Positions 33,026 through 41,490 of a stretch of 64,000 nucleotides of DNA are shown here, in pieces; the first letter of the stretch is position 1, and each line of letters begins with the position of its first letter. Below the pieces are notes generated by a model. That model was given only the letters and a program-made list of their open reading frames with translations. It did no database searches and was not told the origin of the DNA. This DNA comes from Hyphomicrobiales bacterium (lineage in GTDB: Bacteria > Pseudomonadota > Alphaproteobacteria > Rhizobiales > Beijerinckiaceae). The position numbers were made by a program, and so were the translations under genes. The stretch lies in the NCBI GenBank assembly GCA_027483505.1, contig JAIXUP010000009.1, forward strand, positions 186,001-250,000, written 5' to 3'.

Positions 33026-33532
33026 TTAGCCGAGCGGTGAAATCTTCAGGTCCAGCCGGATGCGCGGATCAACAGGCCCTGCACGCGGAACCCACGATAC
33101 GGTCAAGGTCCACTCTCGCGCGGTCCGGCTGCATTGGCCTTGTCCGCAGTCTTCCGTGACGATGCGGCGGTTGATGACGCAACGCGTCAGATTGACATTT
33201 CTTATGCAATTTGCTCCGATATTCTGCAATTCAGACAGAATAATTTGATCAAAATTCCTCTTGTCTAAGCGCAAAATACGCCCAATTTGATCTTCTACCT
33301 CACGTACATTGTCCAAACGCGCATCATATGGCGCATTGTCCCACAGCGTCCGAGACACAGTCCCTTCGAGAACTCTGGTCGTGAAGTTAGGCGGCGCGCA
33401 GGCTGTCAAAGCCATCAGCGTGGCAAGGCACAGCACAGGCCATTGCAAGACGCGCGGAAGAAGCGGCCAACTGACGGCAGTGGTTTCTGTACAACCAATT
33501 CGTTCAGTCAATCCTCGCCCCTTCCATCGCAT
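33026..33532 (-). CDS. Putative lipoprotein, unknown function
   Basis: The 168-residue product has a hydrophobic segment and lipobox LMALTAC with the lipidated Cys at about 45. The 28 residues before the hydrophobic core are long for a signal peptide, so a later start is possible. The mature part has several Cys (NCIRNVNLTRC, EDCGQGQC) and no family I recognise. Base use is AT-richer than the neighbours, especially 33180-33300, and the flanking gaps are AT-rich too, which suggests acquisition by transfer. It faces flhA across a gap containing a long inverted repeat. Confidence 0.6.
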   Translation of the reverse strand: MRWKGRGLTERIGCTETTAVSWPLLPRVLQWPVLCLATLMALTACAPPNFTTRVLEGTVSRTLWDNAPYDARLDNVREVEDQIGRILRLDKRNFDQIILSELQNIGANCIRNVNLTRCVINRRIVTEDCGQGQCSRTAREWTLTVSWVPRAGPVDPRIRLDLKISPLG

Positions 33533-33699
33533 ATCGCCGTACAGAATGACCTATGCATGATCTGCATGTTGTCTTTTGGAATTGCGGTGAAATGACGCCG
33601 TTTTGATATCAGTTGCGCCAGTTCGAATAATTTCTTCGCCAAACGACCCGTAGGCGTCTGACGACATTGCCGAGACCATCGCTTCTGCGCCGCGCCTCC
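33533..33699. other. AT-rich gap between the lipoprotein and cupin genes
   Basis: The 167 bp here include TATGCATGATCTGCATG and GAATAATTTCTTC and are clearly AT-richer than the surroundings. They probably contain the promoter of the minus-strand lipoprotein gene. No conserved ORF or terminator was identified. Confidence 0.4.
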
Positions 33700-34026
33700 T
33701 CACCCCTCCGGCAGCATCACCAGCCTGTCCGGGCGCTTCACCTCGATCTCGATGAAGGCGATCGGGTGGTCCGAGCCGTTCATCACGTCGTGGGTGATGC
33801 CGGCGGGGCGCATGTAGCTCTGGCCGGCGGCGAGGGCCGTATCGCTGATATCCGTTCCGTTGTGGACGCGCAGGATGCCCGGCGTCAGCATGATCACGAA
33901 ATAGGGCCAGCCGTGGCTGTGCCAGCCGGTGACGGCGCCGGGCGCGAAATCCCAGCGCGTGATCCGGACGGCGTCATCATCGGTCTGGGTGGTGGGCACG
34001 GCGGGAATGTCGCAAACGAAGGCCAT
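33700..34026 (-). CDS. Cupin domain protein
   Basis: The ATG at 34026 follows AGGAGATCGCC, so the longer frame to 34056 is rejected; the product has 108 residues. It is a single small beta-barrel cupin with metal-ligand His in WHSHGWPYF near residues 36-44 and a second part, MRPAGITHDVMNGSDHPIAFIEIE, near 71-94. It may bind a small ligand or a metal; the catalytic role is unknown. It lies 26 bases downstream of the MprF-like membrane protein gene and is probably in its operon. Confidence 0.82.
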   Translation of the reverse strand: MAFVCDIPAVPTTQTDDDAVRITRWDFAPGAVTGWHSHGWPYFVIMLTPGILRVHNGTDISDTALAAGQSYMRPAGITHDVMNGSDHPIAFIEIEVKRPDRLVMLPEG

Positions 34027-34052
34027 GGCGATCTCCTGACGGACAACAGGCG

Positions 34053-35087
34053 TCATACGGGTTTGGGGTGCCCGGCCGCATAGCGCGCCCGCTCGAACAG
34101 GAGCACGACGGGGATGGCGACGACCAGCGGCAGGATCAGATAGAGCAGCCGCCAGACCAGCAGCGCCGCGAAAACCGACGAGGCCGGCACATCGGTCATC
34201 AGGGCGAGAAAAATGGCCTCCATCACGCCTACGCCGCCCGGCACTTGGCTGACGAGGCCGGCGGAAAACGACAGCAGGAACGCCCCGAGGACGAGGAGGA
34301 AGCCGGGGTGGTTCTCTGCGGGGAGGGCGAAGTAGATGATGCCGGCGGCGCCGATGATCTCGAGCGGGGCGATCACGGTCTGGATCGCCACGATCCGGGC
34401 CTTTGGATAGGCCACCTCCGTGCCCTTGATGGTGAGCGCCGGCAATTCGAGCAAAGCCCCGATCATGTAGAACATGCAGGCGGTCAGCAGCGCGAGGCCG
34501 GCCAGCCGCGCCGTGGTTTCCGAGACAGCGAACCAGCCTGACAGTTGCGCCATCGGCTCCAGCAGATGCGGCGCGCCGATCAGCGCGAAGCCGAGCATCA
34601 GGGCCGTGGCGTAGAAGAAGGTCAGCGTGCAGATGGCGACCAGGATCGCCACCTCAGGACCTGTCAGCCCCTTGGCCGTATAGGCCCGGTAGCGCACCGC
34701 GCCGCCGGACAGCACGCTCGCCCCGATGTTGTGGGCGATCGCATAGGTCACGAAGGCCGTGGTGGCGACATAAGGGAACGAAATGCCCCTGTCCTTCTTC
34801 AGGTGCATCAGCGCGAGCTTGTCATACCAGCCGAGGGCGAGGTAGGCGAGGATCGCCGACAGCGTCGCGAGGGCGAAGCCATCTGGCGGGATCGCGGCTA
34901 CCTTGCCGCCGATGACCCGCGCGATGGTCGCGATGTTGGAGAGAATGTCGCCCTTGTCGAGCGCCGCCTTGATCAGCGGATTGGTCGCGGCCTCGGCCTC
35001 GAGCTTGAAATAGAGCAGCCGGACGGACCAGATCACCGCGACGATGCCGACCAGCGGCCAGAGGTAGTCCTTCAGGCGTGCGAGCAT
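34053..35087 (-). CDS. Lysylphosphatidylglycerol synthase-type (UPF0104) membrane protein
   Basis: This 344-residue polytopic protein has about eight hydrophobic helices. It resembles the N-terminal flippase half of MprF and the UPF0104 family (NIGASVLSGGAVRYRAYTAKGLT near 118-140, SQVPGGVGVMEA near 275-286). The synthase (GNAT-like) half of full MprF is absent, so it may move a lipid or another amphiphile across the membrane rather than aminoacylate it. It is 3 bases from the DUF305 gene stop, so the two are co-transcribed. Confidence 0.82.
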   Translation of the reverse strand: MLARLKDYLWPLVGIVAVIWSVRLLYFKLEAEAATNPLIKAALDKGDILSNIATIARVIGGKVAAIPPDGFALATLSAILAYLALGWYDKLALMHLKKDRGISFPYVATTAFVTYAIAHNIGASVLSGGAVRYRAYTAKGLTGPEVAILVAICTLTFFYATALMLGFALIGAPHLLEPMAQLSGWFAVSETTARLAGLALLTACMFYMIGALLELPALTIKGTEVAYPKARIVAIQTVIAPLEIIGAAGIIYFALPAENHPGFLLVLGAFLLSFSAGLVSQVPGGVGVMEAIFLALMTDVPASSVFAALLVWRLLYLILPLVVAIPVVLLFERARYAAGHPKPV

Positions 35088-35090
35088 GCC

Positions 35091-35450
35091 TCAGCTGCCG
35101 CGCTTCTTCAGCCACTCGCGCATGAACGCGATCTCCTTGTCCTGGGCAGCAACGATCCCGGTCGCGAGTTTCTTCAGCTCCGCATCCTTGCCATGCTCCA
35201 GGACGATCTTCGCCATTTCGACCGCCGCGATGTGATGCGGGATCATGCCGCGGACGAAATCGACATCGGCGTCGCCGGAGAAACGGATGTCCATGTCCTT
35301 GTGCATTCTGGCGTTGACGGCCTGATAGGCTTTCGTCGCAGCAGACGCCGACGGCGCGGCAGGCGCGCCGTGGCTGGCATGCTGGGCCGCGCCCGGTCCG
35401 AGCATCGCAAGAAGAAGGGCGGACGCCATGATGATTGCTGGCCTGGACAC
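35091..35450 (-). CDS. DUF305 family exported protein
   Basis: The 119-residue product has an N-terminal signal sequence (cleavage after about residue 22, GAAQH) and a short DUF305 four-helix ferritin-like domain. The hallmark is DFVRGMIPHHIAAVEMAKIVL near residues 63-83, with His/Met residues that in relatives (CopM) bind copper. It is likely periplasmic. It is the first gene of a minus-strand operon with the UPF0104 protein and the cupin. Confidence 0.88.
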   Translation of the reverse strand: MSRPAIIMASALLLAMLGPGAAQHASHGAPAAPSASAATKAYQAVNARMHKDMDIRFSGDADVDFVRGMIPHHIAAVEMAKIVLEHGKDAELKKLATGIVAAQDKEIAFMREWLKKRGS

Positions 35451-35561
35451 TGTCGTCTCCTGTGTTGGGCTCCGACCGTGCCTGTGTCACAGTCTCGGCG
35501 TTGCCGCGCAGGGCGAGGCGCGCAACCTGAGTCAGTTGAGCTTGGATTCGCATGGAACACA

Positions 35562-36188
35562 ATGACCATGAGCGCACACGGCATCATCCTCAACCTTGAG
35601 GGCTACACCTTTGTTCCACCGGGCAAGATGGCCACGGTCGTCACTTTCCTTGAGATGCGGGTGCAGCCTGCGCTCCGTCCGGACCCGCCGGGCACGGACG
35701 GGCTGGCGCTTCGCAGGCTGTCCATGGGTGAAACGGAGCGTTACCTTGCGATCTACCGGACCCTGGGCGAGCGCTGGATGTGGTTCAGCCGGCTGGTGCT
35801 GGAGCGATCGCGTCTCGACGCGATCCTGTGGCACCCCGCCGTTGAGGTCCATGCGTTGCAACGCGATGGCGTGGATTGTGGCCTGCTTGAACTCGACTTC
35901 CGCGAGGCAGGCGCCTGCGAGATCGCCTTTTTCGGCCTGTTTGACAGCGAGGTCGGTGGCGGCGGCGGCCGCTGGATGATGAACCGGGCGCTGGCGCTGG
36001 CCTGGCGATCAGGGATCGACCGGGTGTGGGTCCACACCTGCCACTTCGATGATCCGCGCGCGCTGGCCTTCTATCAGCGCTCGGGCTTCCGGCCCTACAA
36101 GTGCGCGATCGAGGTCGATGACGATCCGCGCCTCAAGGGCAAAATGCGGCGCGATGCGGCGCCGCATATCCCGGTTTACGAGACCTGA
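35562..36188 (+). CDS. GNAT family N-acetyltransferase
   Basis: The 208-residue product keeps GNAT features: a beta4 strand VDCGLLELDFREAGACEIAFFGL near 104-126, a pyrophosphate-binding-like loop (VGGGGGRWMMNRALALAW, though the R/QxxGxG/A form is altered), and FYQRSGFRP near 171-179. It transfers an acyl group from acyl-CoA to an unknown amine. The frame is open far upstream through other genes, but codon use and homology start at ATG 35562. It converges with fliJ (9 bases between stops). Confidence 0.75.
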   Translation: MTMSAHGIILNLEGYTFVPPGKMATVVTFLEMRVQPALRPDPPGTDGLALRRLSMGETERYLAIYRTLGERWMWFSRLVLERSRLDAILWHPAVEVHALQRDGVDCGLLELDFREAGACEIAFFGLFDSEVGGGGGRWMMNRALALAWRSGIDRVWVHTCHFDDPRALAFYQRSGFRPYKCAIEVDDDPRLKGKMRRDAAPHIPVYET

Positions 36189-36197
36189 GGACTGCGG

Positions 36198-36605
36198 TCA
36201 GCCGCGCGTCATGCGCAGGCCGATGGCGTCCATGGCCGCCTGGTCGCGCACGCCTTGCACGGCGCGCTCAGCGGTCTTTTCGCGGTCATCGAGGATCTCG
36301 ACCTTCTTCATCTCTTCGAAGGCTTCGGCCAAAGCGGCCTTGGCTTCGTCGAGCTGGCCACGCAGGTTGTCCGCCGACTGCTGAAGGTTGTCGCGGCGGC
36401 CCTTGGCTGCCTTGGCATAGGTCGGATAGGCGAAATGTGCCGTATCGTTGATACCCGAACGCGCTTCCTCGGCCTTGATCTCGCGATCAAGTTCGTTGGC
36501 CATGCGCTCGAAATCAGCGATCATCATCTCGATCTGCGCAACCCGGCGACGCTTTTCGTCTACCTGGAAACGCTTGAGACGGATCAGGGTCTCTCGCGAC
36601 TTCAT
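36198..36605 (-). CDS. fliJ: Flagellar export protein FliJ
   Basis: This 135-residue, almost wholly helical coiled-coil protein is rich in Lys, Glu, Arg and Ala. It begins MKSRETLIRLKRFQVDEKRRR, typical of alphaproteobacterial FliJ. It recycles export chaperones and stimulates the FliI ATPase. It lies 145 bases downstream of fliI on the same strand; the gap between them holds no clear terminator or TTAACC element, so they are probably one operon. Confidence 0.88.
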   Translation of the reverse strand: MKSRETLIRLKRFQVDEKRRRVAQIEMMIADFERMANELDREIKAEEARSGINDTAHFAYPTYAKAAKGRRDNLQQSADNLRGQLDEAKAALAEAFEEMKKVEILDDREKTAERAVQGVRDQAAMDAIGLRMTRG

Positions 36606-36750
36606 GATGGTCTGTTACTCCCCAAACGCTGGCCGTCCGCCAGCCCTTGGACTGACCGGCCACAATCAAAGACCTTCGCGAGACACTCCCAACCTGACCG
36701 ATGCTGGTTGATCTTTCGTTACCGGATCTGCATTTTTCTGCTGATCGATG

Positions 36751-38085
36751 TCAGTTCGCCATGATTTCGGCGAGCATTCTGTAGCTCTCCTCCAGAGACG
36801 ACGCTTCATCCTTGCCCTGGGTCAGGAAGCCCTCGAGCGCCGGATTGAGCCGTATCGCCTCGTCGACCTCCGCCGACGAGCCCGGCCGATAGGCGCCAAG
36901 CCTGATCAATTCCTCCATATCCGCATAAGTGCCAAGGGTCTGGCGGGCCTTCTGGACCATTGGCCAATACGCGGGGTTCGCCGACTTCGGCATCGTCCGG
37001 GACACGGATTTGAGGATGTTGATGGCCGGGTAGCGGCCGCGCTCGGCGATTGCCCGCTCCATGACGATATGGCCATCCAGGATGCCGCGCACGGCATCCG
37101 CCACGGGCTCGTTGTGGTCGTCGCCGTCGACCAGCACCGTAAAGAGCCCTGTGATGGCGCCGGCTCCCGCGCCGGGGCCGGCCCGCTCCAGCAGGCGCGG
37201 CAACTCGCTGAACACTGTCGGCGTGTAGCCCTTTGTGGTGGGCGGCTCGCCCGCCGCAAGGCCGATCTCGCGCTGGGCCATGGCGAAGCGCGTGACCGAA
37301 TCCATCATGCACAGAACCTGCGCATCCTGATCGCGGAAGAACTCCGCCAGGGCGAAGGTCATGTAGGCTGCCTGCTTGCGCATCAATGCCGGCTCATCGG
37401 AGGTTGCGACGATCACGACGGAGCGTGCCAGCCCCTCCGCACCGAGGTCGTCCTGCAGGAACTCCTGCACCTCGCGACCGCGTTCGCCGATCAGGCCGAT
37501 GACGGACACGTCGCAGGCTGCATTGCGGGCCAGCATGGAGAGCAGAACTGATTTGCCCACGCCCGACCCGGCGAAGATGCCCATGCGCTGGCCGGTGCAG
37601 CAGGTCAGGAAGGCGTTCATCGCCCTGACCCCAAGATCAAGCGGCGCCCCCACGCGGCGACGGGCATGGGCGGGCGGCGGGTCGGCGCGAAACGGATAGA
37701 GCCGGTCTCCCTCGGGCAGCGGCGGGCCGCCGTCGATCGGGCGGCCGAAAGCATCGATCACCCGTCCAAGCCAGCCCCGTGACGGGCGGATTCCGGGGTG
37801 CGACCGCCGGACATGCGCGGGGCAGCCGCGCCGAATGCCTTCGAGGGGACCGAAGGGCATGACCAGAGCGCGCTCGCCGTCAAAGCCGACAACCTCGCAC
37901 GGTACTGTCACGCCGGAGCCGATCTCGATGTCGAGCCGCCCGCCAAGGCTCATAGCGCCGACCGGCCCTGCAATTTCCACGAGCAGTCCCTGCACGGCAG
38001 CCACGCGTCCATAGACATTGACCGGCCCGATCCCGTCGAGCGCTGCGTCCAGCGAGGTCAGCAACGGTGTTTTGTCAGCACTCAT
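36751..38085 (-). CDS. fliI: Flagellum-specific ATP synthase FliI
   Basis: The 444-residue product is the export ATPase, with Walker A GSGVGKS near residues 173-179, GERGREV near 201-207, Walker B and the [12 protein letters not shown] loop. It is homologous to F1 beta and forms a hexamer that unloads substrates at FlhA. Its ATG is 412 bp from the divergent ctrA ATG. The first 110 bp upstream (minus strand) include a TTAACCACG element at 38194-38186 and a 17-bp palindrome, so fliI and ctrA share a regulatory region. Length and motifs are normal. Confidence 0.96.
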   Translation of the reverse strand: MSADKTPLLTSLDAALDGIGPVNVYGRVAAVQGLLVEIAGPVGAMSLGGRLDIEIGSGVTVPCEVVGFDGERALVMPFGPLEGIRRGCPAHVRRSHPGIRPSRGWLGRVIDAFGRPIDGGPPLPEGDRLYPFRADPPPAHARRRVGAPLDLGVRAMNAFLTCCTGQRMGIFAGSGVGKSVLLSMLARNAACDVSVIGLIGERGREVQEFLQDDLGAEGLARSVVIVATSDEPALMRKQAAYMTFALAEFFRDQDAQVLCMMDSVTRFAMAQREIGLAAGEPPTTKGYTPTVFSELPRLLERAGPGAGAGAITGLFTVLVDGDDHNEPVADAVRGILDGHIVMERAIAERGRYPAINILKSVSRTMPKSANPAYWPMVQKARQTLGTYADMEELIRLGAYRPGSSAEVDEAIRLNPALEGFLTQGKDEASSLEESYRMLAEIMAN

Positions 38086-38165
38086 GCCCCGACTTCGTCA
38101 AATGGAACCGCTACGACCGCGAACCGCTTTAGAACATTGTGAAATTTTGTGAGGAGAAACCCGCC

Positions 38166-38182
38166 GTAAACGATTCGTTTAC
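38166..38182. promoter_or_regulatory. 17-bp palindrome in the fliI-ctrA region
   Basis: GTAAACGA-T-TCGTTTAC is a perfect palindrome around one central base, and its core contains a GANTC site (38172-38176). Next to it on the minus strand is TTAACCACG (38194-38186). It is a strong candidate for a regulator site, probably for fliI or the distal ctrA promoter. Confidence 0.55.
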
Positions 38183-38308
38183 CCGCGTGGTTAACAATGA
38201 ACATGTCGAGGGTCCATGTGTCCATGCGAAAGCACGGTTCGTCGTGGCCCCAAGATCACCAGCTCGGCTGGTTGTGCGGACGGGTTGGTTCAAATCGGTT
38301 GAAACAAT

Positions 38309-38327
38309 TTGATTCAACTTGACTCAA
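38309..38327. promoter_or_regulatory. Tandem TTGAYTCAA sites with GANTC cores
   Basis: TTGATTCAA (38309-38317) and TTGACTCAA (38319-38327) are palindromic nonamers set 10 bp apart, one helical turn. Each contains a GANTC methylation site of the CcrM type. They belong to a set of five GANTC sites at 38172, 38311, 38321, 38353 and 38413 upstream of ctrA. Confidence 0.6.
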
Positions 38328-38365
38328 TCCGCACAACAGGACTTGCGCTCGCGACTCACACTTTG

Positions 38366-38373
38366 TTAACCAC
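38366..38373 (+). promoter_or_regulatory. TTAACCAC element before ctrA
   Basis: TTAACCAC lies 131 bp upstream of the ctrA ATG and is the same octamer found before fliF, flhA and (minus strand) fliI. CtrA autoregulation through such half-sites is known in Caulobacter. A GANTC site is 9 bp upstream of it. Confidence 0.5.
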
Positions 38374-38496
38374 TGTGTTCGTAGCGTGTCGCGTGGTGTT
38401 CGAACGGTTGGCGATTCGGTGCTTGCGGTCCGTGATGCGGTCGCGGCGCGGACGGGTTGGCGGCTTCCACAAGGACGAAAACGAGGACGATGGGAC

Positions 38497-39198
38497 ATGC
38501 GCGTTCTGCTGATTGAAGATGACAGCGCGACTGCTCAAAGCATTGAGCTGATGCTCAAGTCGGAGAGCTTCAACGTCTACACCACCGACCTTGGTGAAGA
38601 AGGCGTCGACCTTGGCAAGCTCTACGACTACGATATCATCCTGCTTGATCTGAACCTCCCCGACATGTCGGGTTACGAGGTTCTGCGCTCATTGCGCGTC
38701 GCCAAGGTCAAGACCCCCATTCTCATTCTGTCCGGCCTGGCCGGCATCGAGGACAAGGTCCGCGGCCTCGGCTTCGGGGCTGACGACTATCTGACCAAGC
38801 CATTCCACAAGGATGAGCTCGTCGCCCGCATCCATGCGATCGTCCGGCGCTCGAAGGGCCATGCCCAGTCGGTGATCACGACCGGCGACCTGATCGTCAA
38901 CCTCGATACCAAGACGGTGGAAGTTGACGGCCAGCGCGTGCATCTGACCGGCAAGGAATACCAGATGCTCGAGCTGCTCTCCCTTCGCAAGGGCACGACG
39001 CTGACCAAGGAAATGTTCCTCAACCATCTTTATGGCGGCATGGACGAGCCGGAGCTCAAGATCATCGACGTGTTCATCTGCAAGCTGCGCAAGAAGCTGG
39101 CCAATGCCTCCGATGGCAAGAACTACATCGAGACGGTCTGGGGCCGTGGCTATGTGCTGCGCGAGCCGTCTGAATCGGAAGAGCGGATCCCGGCCTGA
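38497..39198 (+). CDS. ctrA: Cell-cycle response regulator CtrA
   Basis: The ATG at 38497 starts [21 protein letters not shown] and gives 233 residues, as in CtrA orthologues; the open frame upstream is not used. The receiver has the acidic pair at 8-9, phospho-acceptor Asp51 in LLDLNLPD and a Lys in TKPFHKDE. The OmpR-type winged HTH occupies about 125-225. CtrA controls replication origin firing, flagellar and division genes. The C-terminus ends in Pro-Ala, not the double Ala tag of Caulobacter CtrA, so ClpXP recognition may differ. It receives phosphate through ChpT, encoded 6.6 kb away. Confidence 0.97.
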   Translation: MRVLLIEDDSATAQSIELMLKSESFNVYTTDLGEEGVDLGKLYDYDIILLDLNLPDMSGYEVLRSLRVAKVKTPILILSGLAGIEDKVRGLGFGADDYLTKPFHKDELVARIHAIVRRSKGHAQSVITTGDLIVNLDTKTVEVDGQRVHLTGKEYQMLELLSLRKGTTLTKEMFLNHLYGGMDEPELKIIDVFICKLRKKLANASDGKNYIETVWGRGYVLREPSESEERIPA

Positions 39199-39240
39199 TT
39201 GCAGCCTGTCCGGCGTGCGCGCCGGATCACACATGGACCG

Positions 39241-39278
39241 ACCAGAAAGCCCCGGGCGCGAGCCCGGGGTTTTCTGGT
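39241..39278. terminator. Bidirectional terminator between ctrA and cheR
   Basis: CCCCGGGC (39250-39257), a GCGA tetraloop of GNRA type, and GCCCGGGG (39262-39269) form the core. The stem extends through ACCAGAAAG/TTTTCTGGT to about 17 bp. T tracts occur on both strands (TTTT at 39270-39273, and AAA at 39246-39248 as TTT). A smaller hairpin, TCCGGCG-TGCG-CGCCGGA, precedes it at 39209-39226. Confidence 0.85.
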
Positions 39279-39327
39279 TCGTGCGTCCGGCGGGGCAGGG
39301 TCGCCGAGCCGCTGGCGTCGATGGGTC

Positions 39328-40278
39328 TCAGCCGTTTGCGGTCTTCTGCGTGACAAGGCGCAGGGGCGGGCGCTGGACTGGTTCCAGGGCGGCAGGCCGC
39401 GTGCGCACCGGTGCAGATGACACTGCGACCGGCCGCATGACCTTCTCCCCGCTGACGGCGCGCGCGGCCGCCTTGCTGCTGCGGTGCAGGCCGCGGCGAT
39501 CCGGATCCGCATCGAACAGGTCGCTGACGCCATGGGCCGTTTCGGTGGCGCCGAGCATCAGGAAGCCGTCAGGCCGCATCTGCCGATGCAGCGCTTCGAG
39601 CACTGCGCCCTTGGTCGGACGGTCAAGGTAGATGAGCAGATTCCGGCACAGGATGAGGTCGAACTGTCCAAAATGCTGGCATGGATCGAGCAGGTTGTGC
39701 GTCTTGAATGTCACCATCTGGCGAATCCGATCCGACAGACGCCAGCGATCACCTTGCCGTGCGAAGTGCTTCAGCAGCAGGCGTATCGGAAGGCCGCGCT
39801 GCACCTCGAACTGCGAGTACAGTCCCGAGCGGCCGCGCTCGACCATTTCGCCGGAGATGTCAGTCGCCAGGATATCGAAGCGCCAGCCTGGCAGGATTGG
39901 CCTGAACTCGTCGATCAACATGGCGATCGAGTAGGGCTCCTGTCCGCTCGAGGCGCCAGCGCACCAGATGCGCAGGACGCGTTCTGCACGGCGGGCCGAT
40001 TGCAGGGCCGGCAACACAACATCACGCACATGGTTGAATGGGCAGGCGTCGCGGAAGAAAAGCGTCTCGTTTGTCGTCATGGCCTCGATGGTCGCGGTCT
40101 CAAGCCTGGGGTCGCCCGCCATGAGGCGACGGACGAGCGTGCCCAGGTCCGGCAAAGCATGCCTGCGGCAGACGGCGCCGAGGCGGCCTTCGGCGAGGTA
40201 CCGCTTCTCTGCGGACAGGGCGAGGCCTGAGCGTTTGCGCAGGAACTCGCACAGCCAGGCGAACTCGCTGTCTGTCAT
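39328..40278 (-). CDS. cheR: Chemotaxis methyltransferase CheR
   Basis: The 316-residue product has an N-terminal CheR_N helical domain (1-75) and a SAM-dependent methyltransferase domain with TTNETLFFRD near 69-77, WCAGASSGQEPYSIAM near 105-120 and FDLILCRNLLIYLD near 205-218. It methylates glutamates of chemoreceptors for adaptation. The last 45 residues are a Pro/Arg/Ala-rich tail. It overlaps cheB by four bases (ATGA) and is the last gene of the che operon, ending at the shared terminator with ctrA. Confidence 0.95.
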   Translation of the reverse strand: MTDSEFAWLCEFLRKRSGLALSAEKRYLAEGRLGAVCRRHALPDLGTLVRRLMAGDPRLETATIEAMTTNETLFFRDACPFNHVRDVVLPALQSARRAERVLRIWCAGASSGQEPYSIAMLIDEFRPILPGWRFDILATDISGEMVERGRSGLYSQFEVQRGLPIRLLLKHFARQGDRWRLSDRIRQMVTFKTHNLLDPCQHFGQFDLILCRNLLIYLDRPTKGAVLEALHRQMRPDGFLMLGATETAHGVSDLFDADPDRRGLHRSSKAAARAVSGEKVMRPVAVSSAPVRTRPAALEPVQRPPLRLVTQKTANG

Positions 40279-41429
40279 TGCGGTGAACTCCCGAGAATCA
40301 TGCGGCTCAGTGCAGGCCCGATCTCGTCGATGCCAAGCGTCTGATCGGCGAGCCCCTGCCGGACGATGGAGCCCGGCATGCCCCAGACAACGCTGGTCGC
40401 CTCGTCCTGCACGATGATCCGCGCCCCTGAATCACGCAACTGCCGGGCGCCGACCGTGCCATCGCTGCCCATGCCGGTCAGCACGACGCCGAGAGCCGAC
40501 GCCCCGTAGACAGCTGCGGCGTCAGTGAAGGTCAGATCGATTGCCGGCTTGCAGAAGCTGACGGCGGGGCCATCGTCCAGGCAGAAGCGCGGCCGGCCCC
40601 CGCAGCGCTCAAGCCTCAGGTGGCGGCCGCCCGGCGCGATGTAGATGCGGCCGCCGAGGGGCTCCTCGCGGTGACACGCTTCCGCCACCGGTTGCCGGAA
40701 ACGCGAGGCCAACTGCTGCGCGAAAGAGGCGGTGAACAGGGCGGGCATGTGCTGGATGACGATCACAGGCAGCAGCGCGATGGCAGGCCCGAGATGGTCG
40801 AGCACGCGCGTGATCGCCTTAGGACCGCCTGTGGAGGCTCCGATCAGCAATGCCCTCGGCGCAACCTCGGGCCTGGTTTCCGCAGCCTCCAAGGCCACCG
40901 GCTTCGCATGATCGTCGGCCTGGATTCGCGTGCCGGCGCCAAGCAGGGCGAGGGTGGGGCGCTGGCGTCCTGGAGGCAGGCTCTTCGCGCTGATGAGCCT
41001 TTCAAGCGTGCTCAGGAACACATCGCGGAAGCTTGTCGACATGGTCAGGTCGCGATTGCGGTCCGGCTTGGTCAGGATTTCGAGCGCGCCCAGAGCCTGG
41101 CATTCCAGCACCAGCGGTGTGTGGCGCGCGGTCAGGCAGGACGCCACCATGATGCGGCTAGCGGGGCTCGCTCGGCGCAGCTCCCGCAGCGTCTCCAACC
41201 CGTCAGAAACGGGCATTTCAAGATCGAGAACGATGATGTCGGGCCGGTGCCGCTCGGCGGCGGCGATCGCGCTCGTCCCGTCCGCCGCCACGCCGATCAC
41301 AGCAAGGGCAGGATGTTCGCTGATCCAGCGGCTGAAAAGACCGCGCGCCACGACCGAGTCGTCGATAATCAGCACCCGGGCCCTGGCGGCCTGGGTTGCG
41401 CTGTCATTCTGACGCGGAGAAGGGGTCAT
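40275..41429 (-). CDS. cheB: Chemotaxis protein-glutamate methylesterase CheB
   Basis: The 384-residue product has a receiver domain (about 17-135) with DDS at 22-24 and phospho-Asp in IIVLDLEMP, joined by a linker to a methylesterase domain (about 185-375). The catalytic Ser is in GASTGG, His in VIQHMP and Asp in GMGSDG. It removes methyl groups from receptors when phosphorylated by CheA. The start follows the cheY gene by 61 bases. The operon contains no receptor and no cheD. Confidence 0.95.
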   Translation of the reverse strand: MTPSPRQNDSATQAARARVLIIDDSVVARGLFSRWISEHPALAVIGVAADGTSAIAAAERHRPDIIVLDLEMPVSDGLETLRELRRASPASRIMVASCLTARHTPLVLECQALGALEILTKPDRNRDLTMSTSFRDVFLSTLERLISAKSLPPGRQRPTLALLGAGTRIQADDHAKPVALEAAETRPEVAPRALLIGASTGGPKAITRVLDHLGPAIALLPVIVIQHMPALFTASFAQQLASRFRQPVAEACHREEPLGGRIYIAPGGRHLRLERCGGRPRFCLDDGPAVSFCKPAIDLTFTDAAAVYGASALGVVLTGMGSDGTVGARQLRDSGARIIVQDEATSVVWGMPGSIVRQGLADQTLGIDEIGPALSRMILGSSPQ

Positions 41430-41490
41430 TGAAGCCTTTCGGGCTTGCCTTCAGAATATCGGATGGTGTGCAACGGCTCTCCGCCACTCC

